Source: an uncultured Lachnospiraceae bacterium (GTDB lineage Bacteria > Bacillota > Clostridia > Lachnospirales > Lachnospiraceae). Taken from it: a DNA stretch of 64,000 nucleotides. The translations under genes and the position numbers were made by a program. Under the pieces are notes generated by a model. It was not told the origin of the DNA. It made no database searches and saw only the letters and a list, made by a program, of their open reading frames with translations. Location: positions 119,089-183,088 of the forward strand of contig CAQGLR010000004.1 in the NCBI GenBank assembly GCA_948794795.1, read 5' to 3'. This document shows positions 28,551 through 37,606 of the stretch, one piece after another (positions within the stretch are counted from its first letter, which is position 1; the number at the start of each line of letters is the position of its first letter).

Positions 28551-30635
28551 TTAATTATTTTCTTGCTCTTCTGGCTCTTTTGCTTTTGTAAAGCCACACT
28601 GGTTATCCATACATGCAAGTTTGCTGCCTTTTTCAACCATTGGGCCGCCACATTCAGGGCATTTTTCTGTTGAAGGCTTCTGCCATGACATAAAATCACA
28701 CTCTGGATAACCCGCACAGCTAAAATAACACCTGCCCTTCTTAGTTTTCCTTATTACAATATCCTGGCCACATTTTGGACATGGCACACCTGCCTTTTCA
28801 AGATATGGCTTAGTATTACGGCAGTCTGGAAAACCAGGGCATGCAAGAAACTTGCCATACGTACCAAACTTCACTACCATATTTCTTCCACATTCTTCAC
28901 AGATTACATCTGTAACTTCATCTTCTATCTTTACTTCTTCAAGTTCTTTCTCTGCAATAGCAACAGCCTCATGCAGGTCAGGATAAAAGTTCTCAACGAT
29001 TGTCTTCCAGCGCACTGAACCATCCTCAACCCTGTCAAGAAGGCCTTCCAGATATGCTGTAAAGTTTACATCAACTATACTTGTAAATGACTTCTTCATT
29101 ATATTGTTAACTACTTCACCAAGCTCTGTAATATACAGGTTCTTCTGTTCCTTTGCAACATAGTGCCTGTTAATAATTGTGGAAATAGTAGGCGCATATG
29201 TGCTTGGACGCCCTATTCCAAGTTCTTCCAATGTCTTTACAAGTGCTGCTTCTGTAAAATGTGCAGGTGGCTGTGTAAAATGCTGTTTCTTGCCCAGTTC
29301 TCCCAGTTCCATAACAGCATCTTTAACTATATTTTTAGAAAATTTCTTTTTCTCTACTTTATCTTCCTCTGTCTGGTATACATTCAAGTATCCCTGGAAC
29401 ACAATTTTTGAAGAAGCTGCTGTAAACCTGTACTTGTCTGAATCTATCTTTACAGAAGTAGTTTCATACTTTGCAGGTGCCATCTGGCTTGCCATAAACC
29501 TTTTCCAGATTAACTGGTACAGCCTGAAATGGTCCCTTGAAACAGAATCTTTGACCTGTGCAGGAGTAAGGTCTATATATGCAGGCCTTATTGCCTCATG
29601 TGCATCTTGTATTTTCTTGCCATCCTTTTTCTTGGCTGTTTCCCCTGCAAGGTATTCAGTTCCATAATTTTCCTCAATATATTTTGCTGCATTCTTTTGC
29701 GCTTCTTCTGAAATACGTGTAGAATCTGTACGCAGATATGTTATAAGCCCGATAGTGCCATGGCCTTTAACTGCCATGCCTTCATAAAGCCCCTGTGCCA
29801 GCCTCATTGTTTTCTGTGTAGAGAAATTGAGGTTTTTAGCAGCTTCCTGCTGTAGTGTGCTTGTAGTAAATGGAAGAGGCCCTTTCTTAGTACGGTTTGA
29901 AATTTTAACATCAGAAATCTTAAATTCAGATTTTTTTATCTCTGATATTATTTTTTCCATCTGCTCTTCTGATTCTATGCTTAGTTTTTTCTTTAATGAA
30001 CCATAAAATTCTGCCTGTAGCGGCTTTTTATCACCTTCAGGTGTAAATTCAGCTGAAAGCGTCCAATATTCTTTAGGGATAAATGCATTTATTTCTTCTT
30101 CCCTGTCAGCTATTATACGCAGGGCGACAGACTGTACACGCCCTGCACTCAGGCCTCTTTTAACTTTTGCCCAGAGTACCGGGCTTATCTGGTACCCCAC
30201 CATCCTGTCCAAAACCCTTCTTGCCTGCTGCGCATTTACGAGGTCCATATCTATGCTTCTTGCATTTTTAATAGACTGCTTTACTGCATTTTTGGTAATC
30301 TCGTTAAATGTTATACGGCTTGTGTTCTTTTCATCAAGTTTAAGTGCTTTGGACAAATGCCACGATATAGCTTCACCTTCACGGTCAGGGTCAGTTGCAA
30401 GATATATTTTATCTGCTTTTTTTACTTCTTTACGCAGCTTTGCAAGCAGTTCACCTTTACCACGTATAGTTATATATTTAGGTTCAAAATCATTTTCAAT
30501 ATCAATACCCAACTGGCTTTTTGGCAAATCCCTTACATGCCCGTTTGATGCAACCACCTCATAAGAACTTCCTAAAAACTTTTTAATAGTTACTGCTTTT
30601 GATGGTGATTCTACAATAACAAGATTCTTTGCCAT
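28551..30635 (-). CDS. topA: DNA topoisomerase I TopA
   Basis: 694 residues, type IA topoisomerase. The N-terminal Toprim domain has LATDPDREGEAISWHL, the catalytic Tyr300 is in ITYLRTDST, and three C-terminal zinc ribbons follow (Cys pairs starting CEECG, CPKCG, CPECG). It relaxes negative supercoils. A strong AGGAAGGGAG site precedes the ATG at 30635. A family R element separates it from dprA. Confidence 0.97.
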   Translation of the reverse strand: MAKNLVIVESPSKAVTIKKFLGSSYEVVASNGHVRDLPKSQLGIDIENDFEPKYITIRGKGELLAKLRKEVKKADKIYLATDPDREGEAISWHLSKALKLDEKNTSRITFNEITKNAVKQSIKNARSIDMDLVNAQQARRVLDRMVGYQISPVLWAKVKRGLSAGRVQSVALRIIADREEEINAFIPKEYWTLSAEFTPEGDKKPLQAEFYGSLKKKLSIESEEQMEKIISEIKKSEFKISDVKISNRTKKGPLPFTTSTLQQEAAKNLNFSTQKTMRLAQGLYEGMAVKGHGTIGLITYLRTDSTRISEEAQKNAAKYIEENYGTEYLAGETAKKKDGKKIQDAHEAIRPAYIDLTPAQVKDSVSRDHFRLYQLIWKRFMASQMAPAKYETTSVKIDSDKYRFTAASSKIVFQGYLNVYQTEEDKVEKKKFSKNIVKDAVMELGELGKKQHFTQPPAHFTEAALVKTLEELGIGRPSTYAPTISTIINRHYVAKEQKNLYITELGEVVNNIMKKSFTSIVDVNFTAYLEGLLDRVEDGSVRWKTIVENFYPDLHEAVAIAEKELEEVKIEDEVTDVICEECGRNMVVKFGTYGKFLACPGFPDCRNTKPYLEKAGVPCPKCGQDIVIRKTKKGRCYFSCAGYPECDFMSWQKPSTEKCPECGGPMVEKGSKLACMDNQCGFTKAKEPEEQENN

Positions 30636-30679
30636 TTTGCTCCCTTCCTTTCAACCAGGTTTTATTTTCAATAAAGATT

Positions 30680-30983
30680 AATTGTTGTACTTAGTGACTT
30701 AGTCCAGCAGCTCCCTTTAAACAGCAGGATTATGGATGTTTGAAAATTAGATATTTCATAAGTTATGTGGCTCTGGCAATTCCAAAATTTTACCCATAAA
30801 AGCCATGTACAACATGGCTTTGCCCGCATTCCGCTTGGATGGGATACGCAATGGTGCTTAAACAGCTGCCTTATGGTAAAACATTTGGAACTTGCCAGAG
30901 TAATATACTCTTTGTGTAATTTTAATTTCCAAACATCCATAAACCCTTTATTTGTTAAGGCTTACTTAGATAAATGACATTGT
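30680..30983. repeat. Foldback element family R, dprA-topA copy
   Basis: Outer arms (TTATGGATGTTTG at about 30731 with CAAACATCCATAA at about 30930) and inner arms (GGCTCTGGCAATTCC / GGAACTTGCCAGAG) pair across about 300 bp. The right end reads ACTTAGATAAATGACATT. A nested CCATGTACAACATGG hairpin lies in the left arm. The centre is shorter than in other copies, with only GTGGTGC-like remnants. The rest of 30636-31108 shows no gene. Confidence 0.85.
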
Positions 30984-31108
30984 GCTTAATATGTTTAATG
31001 GAAAGCATAACAGTGTATAAAATCTTTATGACAATCATTGGCGTTCCCAAAAGTTATTTTTTAGAAAATATACTATATACAATTATTATTTTGTTATGGT
31101 TTTGTATC

Positions 31109-32209
31109 TTATATTTTTATTGCAAAATAATTATTACCAGCCATGCACACAAAATGCTTTAACTCAAGCCCTATAAGTATTTCCATTGTACGCTGGATGC
31201 CAAATCCTGTCCTGCTGGCTATCTCTGACACATGGGCAGGTTCTAAACTTAGACTAGCATACACTATTTTTTCCGACGTTTCAAGCACAACCTCAATTTT
31301 TTTCTTCTGGCTTTCTATATTACAGTCATAAAAAATACCCAGTGCATCCATTATATCTTCTATATTTGTAACAAGCGCAGCACCATTTTTTATAAGCTTG
31401 TTGCTTCCATAATATAGTTTATTGCCAATATCTCCGGGCACTACAAAAATATCTTTTCCCTGTTCAATTCCAAATTCTGCTGTTATAAGTGAGCCGCTTT
31501 TTTCACCTGCTTCAATTATAAGTATACCATCAGACAAAGCACTTATTATCCGGTTACGCATAGGGAAGTTGCCCGCAACTGGCGGCATACCTGGAGGATA
31601 TTCTGAAATTATCCCTCCGCTTTCCTGTATAAGCATATATTCTTCTATATTCTGTCTTGGATAACATATATCTACACCACATCCCATAACCGCAAATGTA
31701 CTATTGCCAGCTATTGACAGTGAACCTTTCTGCGCACCTACATCTACTCCCCTTGCAAGCCCGCTTATCACTTGTATTCCATTTTCTGCAAGCTGTCTTC
31801 CTAATTTATATGATATAACACTTCCACTGTATGAAACATTGCGTGCACCTGCAACAGCAACTATCTTCCTGCCGCCATCTGGAAGCCTGCCTTTATAAAA
31901 AAGGCTGTATGGTGCATCATATATATTTTCAAGCTTATATGGATAAGCATTATGCCCCTTATATGTAAATCTTATGCCCTTTGACAGCATTTTCCCATAT
32001 TCTTCCTCTATCCTGCCACTATCCCTTCCAGATATAATAGAAGAAACATCATGGCGTCCTATACCTTTTATTTCCATAAGCTGTGTATCACTGGCTGCAT
32101 ATATTTCTTCTTCACTTCCAAAGTATCCAAGCAGCCTGTTCCTTTTAACACTGCCTATTCCTTTTATACAAGACAGCCAGTATACATAATGTATATGTCC
32201 CATTGCCAT
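31109..32209 (-). CDS. dprA: DNA processing protein DprA (Smf)
   Basis: 366 residues. The N-terminal part has a helix-hairpin-helix-like segment (about 10-70), then the Rossmann-type DprA domain with VAVAGARNVSYSG and SGLARGVD, and a C-terminal winged-helix-like region. It loads RecA onto incoming single-stranded DNA during transformation. It is two bases after the comM stop. The start may be ATG 32209 or the ATG two codons later. Confidence 0.93.
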   Translation of the reverse strand: MAMGHIHYVYWLSCIKGIGSVKRNRLLGYFGSEEEIYAASDTQLMEIKGIGRHDVSSIISGRDSGRIEEEYGKMLSKGIRFTYKGHNAYPYKLENIYDAPYSLFYKGRLPDGGRKIVAVAGARNVSYSGSVISYKLGRQLAENGIQVISGLARGVDVGAQKGSLSIAGNSTFAVMGCGVDICYPRQNIEEYMLIQESGGIISEYPPGMPPVAGNFPMRNRIISALSDGILIIEAGEKSGSLITAEFGIEQGKDIFVVPGDIGNKLYYGSNKLIKNGAALVTNIEDIMDALGIFYDCNIESQKKKIEVVLETSEKIVYASLSLEPAHVSEIASRTGFGIQRTMEILIGLELKHFVCMAGNNYFAIKI

Positions 32210-32211
32210 AA

Positions 32212-33774
32212 CTATACTTGTCCCTGCCCTTCTTTCCAGTATTTCTCATTAATTCCCCTGTAGCTTACAGCTTCTGCAATATGGCTTTTCCCAATAAGGC
32301 TTCTCTGTGACAAGTCAGCTATAGTACGTGCTGTTTTTAATATCTTATGATAAGCCCTTGCGCTAAATGACATACCTCCAAGTATGTTTTCCAGGTAATC
32401 TCCTGCTTCTTGCTCCATAATACAATACTTCTTAATACCTGGTGGTGCCAGCTGGGAATTAAATAAAATATCTGTACCCTTGTACCTGTCTCTTTGTATT
32501 TTATGTGCTTCTTCAACACGTTTTCTTATATCTGCAGACATTTCACCTTTAACACTATTATTTCCGCACACTTCATTATATCTTAATGGAACTGTTTCCA
32601 CACATATATCAATTCTGTCAAGAAATGGCCTGCTTATCCTGTCAAGATAATTTTTAACCTGCATAGGTGTACAGCTGCACTTTTTCCTGTCTGGGTAATA
32701 ACCACACCTGCATGGGTTCATCGCAGCAACAAGCTGGCATCTGGCTGGATAACGGTAACTGCCGTCAAGCCTTGATACATTTACATATCCATCTTCAAGC
32801 GGCTGGCGCAGTACTTCTAATGTCTGTCTCTGGAACTCTGGCAGTTCATCAAGAAAAAGCACCCCTCCTGATGCAAGGCTTATTTCCCCTGGCTTTGGAT
32901 ACCTGCCCCCACCTGCAAGAGCTGTCTGCGTAACAGTATGGTGCGGTGCCCTGAAAGGTCTTTCTGTAACTATGGGACACTCCTTCGTAAGAAGCCCTGA
33001 TACACTATATACTTTAGATATTTCCATACATTCACTTAACAATGGTTTTGGCATAATTCCTGGAATACTTTTTGCAACCATAGTCTTGCCTGTACCTGGT
33101 GGTCCTATTAAAAGCAGGTTATGTAATCCTGCTGCTGCAACTTCAGCAGCACGCCTTGCCATATCCTGCCCGCCTATATCTGCAAAATCAGGCACTACGC
33201 CAGAACTTGCTGGCATAAATCCCAATATACTTTTATCTGCTTCCGCAATATATTTATATGGCATATCACTATTTAAAATGCAGATAACATTATCCAGGCT
33301 GTCTGTCCCTATAACTTTTATTCCTTTGACAAACAATGCCTCTTTTAGATTATCCTTTGGTACAAAGCAATATTCAACCCCATTCTCATATGCTGTATAA
33401 ACCATTGGCAGTACTCCGTTCACAGCCTTAACCTTTCCATCAAGGCTTAATTCCCCTATAAGTACTGACCTGCCAAGCAGGCTGCTATTAACAATTCCAA
33501 ACGCTGCAAGCACAGAAACAGCTATTGCAAGGTCATAACATGTACCATCTTTCCGTATGTCAGCAGGTGACAAGTTTATTGTAATCTTCTTAGGTGGTAT
33601 CCTGAAACCAGTATTCCTTATTGCCACACGTACACGTTCCTTAGCTTCCTTAACCTCAGATGACAGGAAACCAACAAGCAGGAAACATGGCAATCCATCA
33701 GACACATCCGTTTCAACATGTACCATGCATCCTTCAATCCCTTTTATTACAGCAGAATAAGCTTCACTATACAT
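32212..33774 (-). CDS. comM: Magnesium chelatase-type ATPase ComM (YifB)
   Basis: 520 residues. The N-terminal Lon-protease-like domain lacks an evident protease role. The AAA+ Mg-chelatase-type domain has Walker A GPPGTGKT near 220 and Walker B VLFLDELPEF, and a C-terminal Mg_chelatase domain ends the protein. In naturally competent bacteria ComM is a branch-migration helicase. Clustered with dprA, so the pair may act together in DNA uptake; competence is not proven here. A promoter is predicted upstream. Confidence 0.92.
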   Translation of the reverse strand: MYSEAYSAVIKGIEGCMVHVETDVSDGLPCFLLVGFLSSEVKEAKERVRVAIRNTGFRIPPKKITINLSPADIRKDGTCYDLAIAVSVLAAFGIVNSSLLGRSVLIGELSLDGKVKAVNGVLPMVYTAYENGVEYCFVPKDNLKEALFVKGIKVIGTDSLDNVICILNSDMPYKYIAEADKSILGFMPASSGVVPDFADIGGQDMARRAAEVAAAGLHNLLLIGPPGTGKTMVAKSIPGIMPKPLLSECMEISKVYSVSGLLTKECPIVTERPFRAPHHTVTQTALAGGGRYPKPGEISLASGGVLFLDELPEFQRQTLEVLRQPLEDGYVNVSRLDGSYRYPARCQLVAAMNPCRCGYYPDRKKCSCTPMQVKNYLDRISRPFLDRIDICVETVPLRYNEVCGNNSVKGEMSADIRKRVEEAHKIQRDRYKGTDILFNSQLAPPGIKKYCIMEQEAGDYLENILGGMSFSARAYHKILKTARTIADLSQRSLIGKSHIAEAVSYRGINEKYWKEGQGQV

Positions 33775-33814
33775 AATCTCCTTCCACTCACAAACCAGAC
33801 ATCCCCGTCTGTCT

Positions 33815-33843
33815 ATTTTATCACGTATGTCCTGTTAAATCAA
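33815..33843 (-). promoter_or_regulatory. Sigma-A-type promoter of comM-dprA
   Basis: On the minus strand, TTGATT (33838-33843) and TAAAAT (33815-33820) are spaced by 17 bases, about 40 bases before the comM start. Sequence match is good at both boxes. Confidence 0.6.
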
Positions 33844-33953
33844 TAATAATACACAAATAACAAAAATTTCCTGCCATCCAGTAATCTGCCTGCACCATAC
33901 ATTACATATAACAGAACAACTTCCCATTTCCACTAAATACACTTATATATAGC

Positions 33954-33980
33954 AAAAAAAGGGAACGCACCAACGTTCCC
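33954..33980 (-). terminator. Intrinsic terminator after nrdR
   Basis: The minus-strand stem GGGAACG/CGTTCCC with a six-base loop is followed directly by seven T. It is 22 bases past the nrdR stop. Confidence 0.92.
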
Positions 33981-34002
33981 TTCTGGCAAGAATTCCAGGT
34001 CT

Positions 34003-34455
34003 TTACTTATCAATAATCTTTTTGATTTCCTCCATAAACGTGCCTACATCCTTAAACTCACGGTAAATAGATGCAAACCGTACATACGCAACCGCATCAA
34101 GTTCCTTAAGTTCATCCATAACAAGTTCACCAATATAACTGCTTGGTATTTCCTTCCTCTCCTGGCCAAAAATCTTTGCCTCAACCCTGTCAACAAGGTT
34201 CTGCATTTCCTCTGGTGACACCTGTCTCTTATGGAATGAACGCAGTATACCATCCTCAATCTTAGACCTGTCATAAGGCTGCCGTTCCATATCTTTCTTT
34301 ATTACCATAAATGGAATTACCTCTACCTTCTCATAAGTAGTAAAACGCTTCTGGCATTTATCACAATGCCTTCTGCGCCTGATAGATGTATTGTCATCTG
34401 CTGGACGGGAATCAATAACTCTTGTATCATCTTCGCCACAAAAAGGACACTTCAT
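34003..34455 (-). CDS. nrdR: Transcriptional repressor NrdR
   Basis: 150 residues. The N-terminal zinc ribbon has C3, C6, C31 and C34, and the ATP-cone domain starts near residue 49. It senses ATP/dATP and represses ribonucleotide reductase genes. The length is typical. It lies downstream of the sigG-ylmC group but is separated from it by about 1 kb of palindromic repeats. An intrinsic terminator follows. Confidence 0.97.
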   Translation of the reverse strand: MKCPFCGEDDTRVIDSRPADDNTSIRRRRHCDKCQKRFTTYEKVEVIPFMVIKKDMERQPYDRSKIEDGILRSFHKRQVSPEEMQNLVDRVEAKIFGQERKEIPSSYIGELVMDELKELDAVAYVRFASIYREFKDVGTFMEEIKKIIDK

Positions 34456-34607
34456 AGTTTACCTGCCTTTCAATCTGGTATTGCTGCTGCCACACAACCA
34501 ATCATACAGCAATTTCCTGTTAAGTTAAAATACCCATGTAATTCTTTATGAGTATTTTAATAATAACCTATAAATATCCTATTTGCAAGCTTATACAGTT
34601 TTTGAGC

Positions 34608-34919
34608 ACGTCCGTTTCATAAATTCCAATAATTTTTATTTATTTTTGAGGGGACGGACGGTTTCCGGTGCCAGAGCCAGAATATTCCACACAGGGGTAC
34701 GCTTCCGCTACGATAACCCACGCAACAGTGCATAGTATCCTTGTTTTATAAAAGAAATTGGCATTTCTTTTATAAAACCTAAGACAGGATACAAGCACTG
34801 GCGGGGTTAAAGTACCCCTTTTGTGGAATTATTTCTGGCTCTGGCACCGGAAACCCTGTGTACTGGCACTCTCAAAAGATAAATAGAAGCTATTGGAATA
34901 AAATTTATGAAACGGACGT
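34608..34919. repeat. 312-bp foldback element, divergent relative of family R
   Basis: The ends ACGTCCGTTTCATAAATT and AATTTATGAAACGGACGT are perfectly inverted. Further matched blocks run inward: GGTTTCCGGTGCCAGAGCC with GGCTCTGGCACCGGAAACC, GGGGTAC with GTACCCC, and TTTTATAAAAGAAA with TTTCTTTTATAAAA around a six-base loop. The core GCAACAGTGCATA / AAGCACTGGCG resembles family R. GTTTTTGAGCA flanks both sides. Confidence 0.88.
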
Positions 34920-34930
34920 GGTTTTTGAGC

Positions 34931-35186
34931 AGGATAACCGCATAAAATTAAAAAAGTATTAAATACTGCTTCTGTGAGCAATTTTTAGACTAAAATTTTT
35001 CAATTTTCAATTTTTTATTGCTAAAAAATGCTCTGGTAATGCTAATTTTATAAAATTAAAAAAGTATTAAATGCTACTTCTGTGAGCAATTTTTAGACTA
35101 AAATTTTTCAATTTTCAATTTTTTATTGTTAAAAAATGCTCTGGTGATGCTAATTTTATAAAATATTTATTTTATGTGGTTATCCT
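34931..35186. repeat. Foldback element with an internal 108-bp tandem duplication
   Basis: The ends AGGATAACCGCATAAAAT and ATTTTATGTGGTTATCCT are inverted. Inside, a unit starting ATAAAATTAAAAAAGTATTA occurs at 34942 and 35050, period 108. Each unit contains a GAGCAATTTTTAG / CTAAAAAATGCTC hairpin. GTTTTTGAG again flanks both sides (34921 and 35188). It is very A+T-rich and non-coding. Confidence 0.82.
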
Positions 35187-35195
35187 GGTTTTTGA

Positions 35196-35449
35196 GTTAC
35201 CCCATTTTTTAAATTACACAAAGATTAGATTACTCTGGCAAATTCCAAATGTTTTACCATAAGGCAGCTGTTTGGGGGCGCTGGTGCTTAAGTCCCGTGG
35301 TAAATGTTTCTGTGAAACATTTGTTTCGCAGAAACATAGGGGCTTTATGCACCACTGCGCATCCCATTCAAACGCAAGTGGGCTGCCGTTGGTAAAACTT
35401 TGGAATTGCCAGAGCCAAAATACCTGTGTATTAAAAAAATGGGGAAACC
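35196..35449. repeat. Foldback element family R, copy next to ylmC-type gene
   Basis: Ends: CCCCATTTTTTAA at about 35200 and TTAAAAAAATGGGG at about 35431. The arms CTCTGGCAAATTCCAAATG and GGAATTGCCAGAGCC pair, the centre is GGGGGCGCTGGTGCTTAAG / CTTTATGCACCACTGCGC, and a nested TTTCTGTGAAAC/GTTTCGCAGAAA hairpin caps it. Orientation is opposite to the 6992 copy. It ends 11 bases from the ylmC-type stop. Confidence 0.87.
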
Positions 35450-35460
35450 CAAATATACAG

Positions 35461-35724
35461 TTATTCAAACTTGCATTTTTGCAGACATTTCTCCATATCA
35501 ACTTCTACAAGTATAACATCTGTACCTATCCTTTTAACACATTCATATGGTATTATATATTCATGGTCACGTCCAAGTATACCAAACACCTTGCACGGCC
35601 CTGGTATTATAAGACTGCAGATCCGCCCTGTTTTTACGTCAAAATCCACATCACAGACATTACCAAGTTTCTCCCCGTCACAGACATTGATTACTTCCTT
35701 TTCACGAAGTTCACATACCCTCAT
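35461..35724 (-). CDS. YlmC/YmxH-family PRC-barrel protein
   Basis: 87 residues. It has the family pattern VCELREKEVINVCDGEKLGNV and RICSLIIPG, the PRC-barrel-like fold found in YlmC/YmxH proteins. These lie next to sigG or sporulation genes in Firmicutes and are often sporulation-linked; the biochemical role is unknown. The ATG at 35724 has GGAGG five bases upstream; a longer frame to 35787 has no such site. Confidence 0.83.
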   Translation of the reverse strand: MRVCELREKEVINVCDGEKLGNVCDVDFDVKTGRICSLIIPGPCKVFGILGRDHEYIIPYECVKRIGTDVILVEVDMEKCLQKCKFE

Positions 35725-35817
35725 TAATTCCTCCATAAATGCTGCCATCTGCCAGAACCTTTTCTGGCGGTATAAACGCAACACCAATGACTTCTTTTAT
35801 AACAGGTATATGTGTTT

Positions 35818-36594
35818 TTATCCTAAATAATTCTTCATTGAACGTAAAGCCTTCTTCTCCAGGCGGCTTACCTGTGCCTGGGAAATATTTATTTCCTCTG
35901 CCACCTCCATCTGTGTCTTGCCTTCAAAATATCTCATATTTATAATCTTGTGTTCCCTGTCGGACAGACGGTTTATCGCTGCTTTTAATGATATCTCTTC
36001 TATCCAGTTATCCTCTTTATTCTTCTTATCGCTTATCTGGTCCATAATATAAAGAGTATCCCCGCTTTCCGCATATACAGGCTCATACAACGAAACCGGG
36101 CTCTGGATTGCGTCAAGCGCAAAAACAATATCTTCTGGTGCAATTTCTAATTTCTTTGCAATCTCTTCAACTGTAGGCTCCTTATCACTTTTCTTCATCA
36201 TAAGTTCCTTAGTATAAATAGCCTTATATGCTGTATCACGTATAGAACGGCTTACACGTATACTGTTATTGTCACGCAGGTAACGCCTTATCTCACCGAT
36301 TATCATTGGTACGGCATAAGTGGAAAACTTCACGTTTAATGTAACATCAAAATTATCTATTGCTTTCATAAGCCCTATACAGCCTATCTGGAACAAATCG
36401 TCAATATTTTCACCTGAATTTGAAAACCTTTGTATTATACTTAAGACAAGCCTTAAATTACCCTTAATAAACTGCTCCCTTGCGTTCTTGTCACCCTTCT
36501 GTATTTTTTCAAAAAGTTCCTTCTTTTCTTCATCTGTAAGGAGTGGTAACTTTGCTGTGTTTACACCACAGATTTCTACTTTATACATTGCCAT
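35818..36594 (-). CDS. sigG: Sporulation sigma factor SigG
   Basis: 258 residues, close to the Bacillus length. The N-terminal KVEICGVNTAKLPLL segment is typical of SigG. Regions 2 (DDLFQIGCIGLMKAIDNFD), 3 and 4 (QMEVAEEINISQAQVSRLEKKAL) are complete. It directs late forespore transcription. The ATG at 36594 has GGAGG upstream; an extension to 36645 is unsupported. It follows sigE by 85 bp, as in Bacillus. Confidence 0.96.
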   Translation of the reverse strand: MAMYKVEICGVNTAKLPLLTDEEKKELFEKIQKGDKNAREQFIKGNLRLVLSIIQRFSNSGENIDDLFQIGCIGLMKAIDNFDVTLNVKFSTYAVPMIIGEIRRYLRDNNSIRVSRSIRDTAYKAIYTKELMMKKSDKEPTVEEIAKKLEIAPEDIVFALDAIQSPVSLYEPVYAESGDTLYIMDQISDKKNKEDNWIEEISLKAAINRLSDREHKIINMRYFEGKTQMEVAEEINISQAQVSRLEKKALRSMKNYLG

Positions 36595-36679
36595 TTTTAT
36601 CCTCCACACTGTGAAAACAGGAATGAAAAATACTGCTTTCTGCATCTATATAAAGTAGGATTTACCAATTAATAAAATC

Positions 36680-37420
36680 TTATTCCATTTTCATAATTTC
36701 CTTTTTAAGTCTTTTCATAATCTTTTTCTCAAGCCTTGATATATATGACTGTGAAATACCCATAATATCCGCAACTTCCTTTTGTGTACGCTCTTTACCA
36801 TCTTGTGTATTAATGCCAAACCTCATTTCAATTATCACCCTTTCACGTTCACTAAGCTTATTAAGTGCCATCCTTAAAAGCCTCCTGTCAACTTCATCCT
36901 CAAGGTTCTTTGAAATAACATTTTCATCTGTGCCAAGTATATCAGAAAGCAGCAGTTCATTGCCATCCCAGTCAACATTAAGGGGTTCATCTATTGATAC
37001 TTCAAGCTTAACTTTATTATTGCGTCTTAAGTACATTAAAATCTCATTTTCAATACACCTTGATGCATATGTAGCAAGCTTTATATTCTTTAATGGGTTA
37101 AATGTATTAATAGCTTTAATAAGCCCTATTGTCCCTATGGAAATCAAATCTTCAACACCCACCCCTGTATTGTCAAATTTTTTTGCTATATATACTACAA
37201 GACGTAAATTATGTTCTATCAGGCTGCTTCTGGCTGCCTGGTCATCTAAGCCTCCCAGCTTATCCAGTATCTCTTTTTCCTCATCTATGGTAAACGGTGC
37301 CGGGAGTATCTCTGCCCCTCCTATATAGTGTATATCACCACTTCTTTGAGGCCATATCAGTCCCCTGAACTCCGGCATCATCCTGAACTGGAATTTGTTT
37401 GACATTGATATCTTAAGCAT
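36680..37420 (-). CDS. sigE: Sporulation sigma factor SigE (pro-form)
   Basis: 246 residues. A SigE-type pro-sequence (about residues 1-35) precedes region 2 (VEDLISIGTIGLIKAINTFNP) and region 4 (KEVADIMGISQSYISRLEKKIM). The pro-protein is cleaved by SpoIIGA, encoded just upstream, to start mother-cell transcription. The 145 bp between spoIIGA and this gene are mostly repeat family C. Confidence 0.96.
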   Translation of the reverse strand: MLKISMSNKFQFRMMPEFRGLIWPQRSGDIHYIGGAEILPAPFTIDEEKEILDKLGGLDDQAARSSLIEHNLRLVVYIAKKFDNTGVGVEDLISIGTIGLIKAINTFNPLKNIKLATYASRCIENEILMYLRRNNKVKLEVSIDEPLNVDWDGNELLLSDILGTDENVISKNLEDEVDRRLLRMALNKLSERERVIIEMRFGINTQDGKERTQKEVADIMGISQSYISRLEKKIMKRLKKEIMKME

Positions 37421-37451
37421 CGTGTCCTCCTTCTGCCATAGGCTGGTAATA

Positions 37452-37606
37452 TCAAGCGGATATCCGCAATATGCATTGTTTATAACCCCATTGCCACTAT
37501 GTGGAATCCTGGCAGCAGTGGACTCCTGCCAGAACCGGCAAACCCTTTTAGTATAGCCAGGCCGCTTAAGAGGCGTCTTTCCAGGGCTTGCCTGATGAGG
37601 TTAAAA
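37452..37606. repeat. Structured intergenic repeat family C, copy overlapping spoIIGA
   Basis: Closing stem AACCCCAT (about 37484) with ATGAGGTT (about 37595) encloses CCAC/GTGG, CTGGCAGCAG.../CTCCTGCCAG, and GGCAAACCCT/AGGGCTTGCC. Both this copy and that at 19839 start with TCAAGCGGAT. It covers the last 40 bases of spoIIGA. Confidence 0.75.

Noticed and set aside
30984..31108. Terminator after dprA
   Set aside because: The region is A+T-rich but has no stem with a T-run in the right direction.
36595..36679. Sigma-F-dependent promoter before sigG
   Set aside because: GAATA and GGTAAATCC are present but spacing and the -10 match are too poor to support it.
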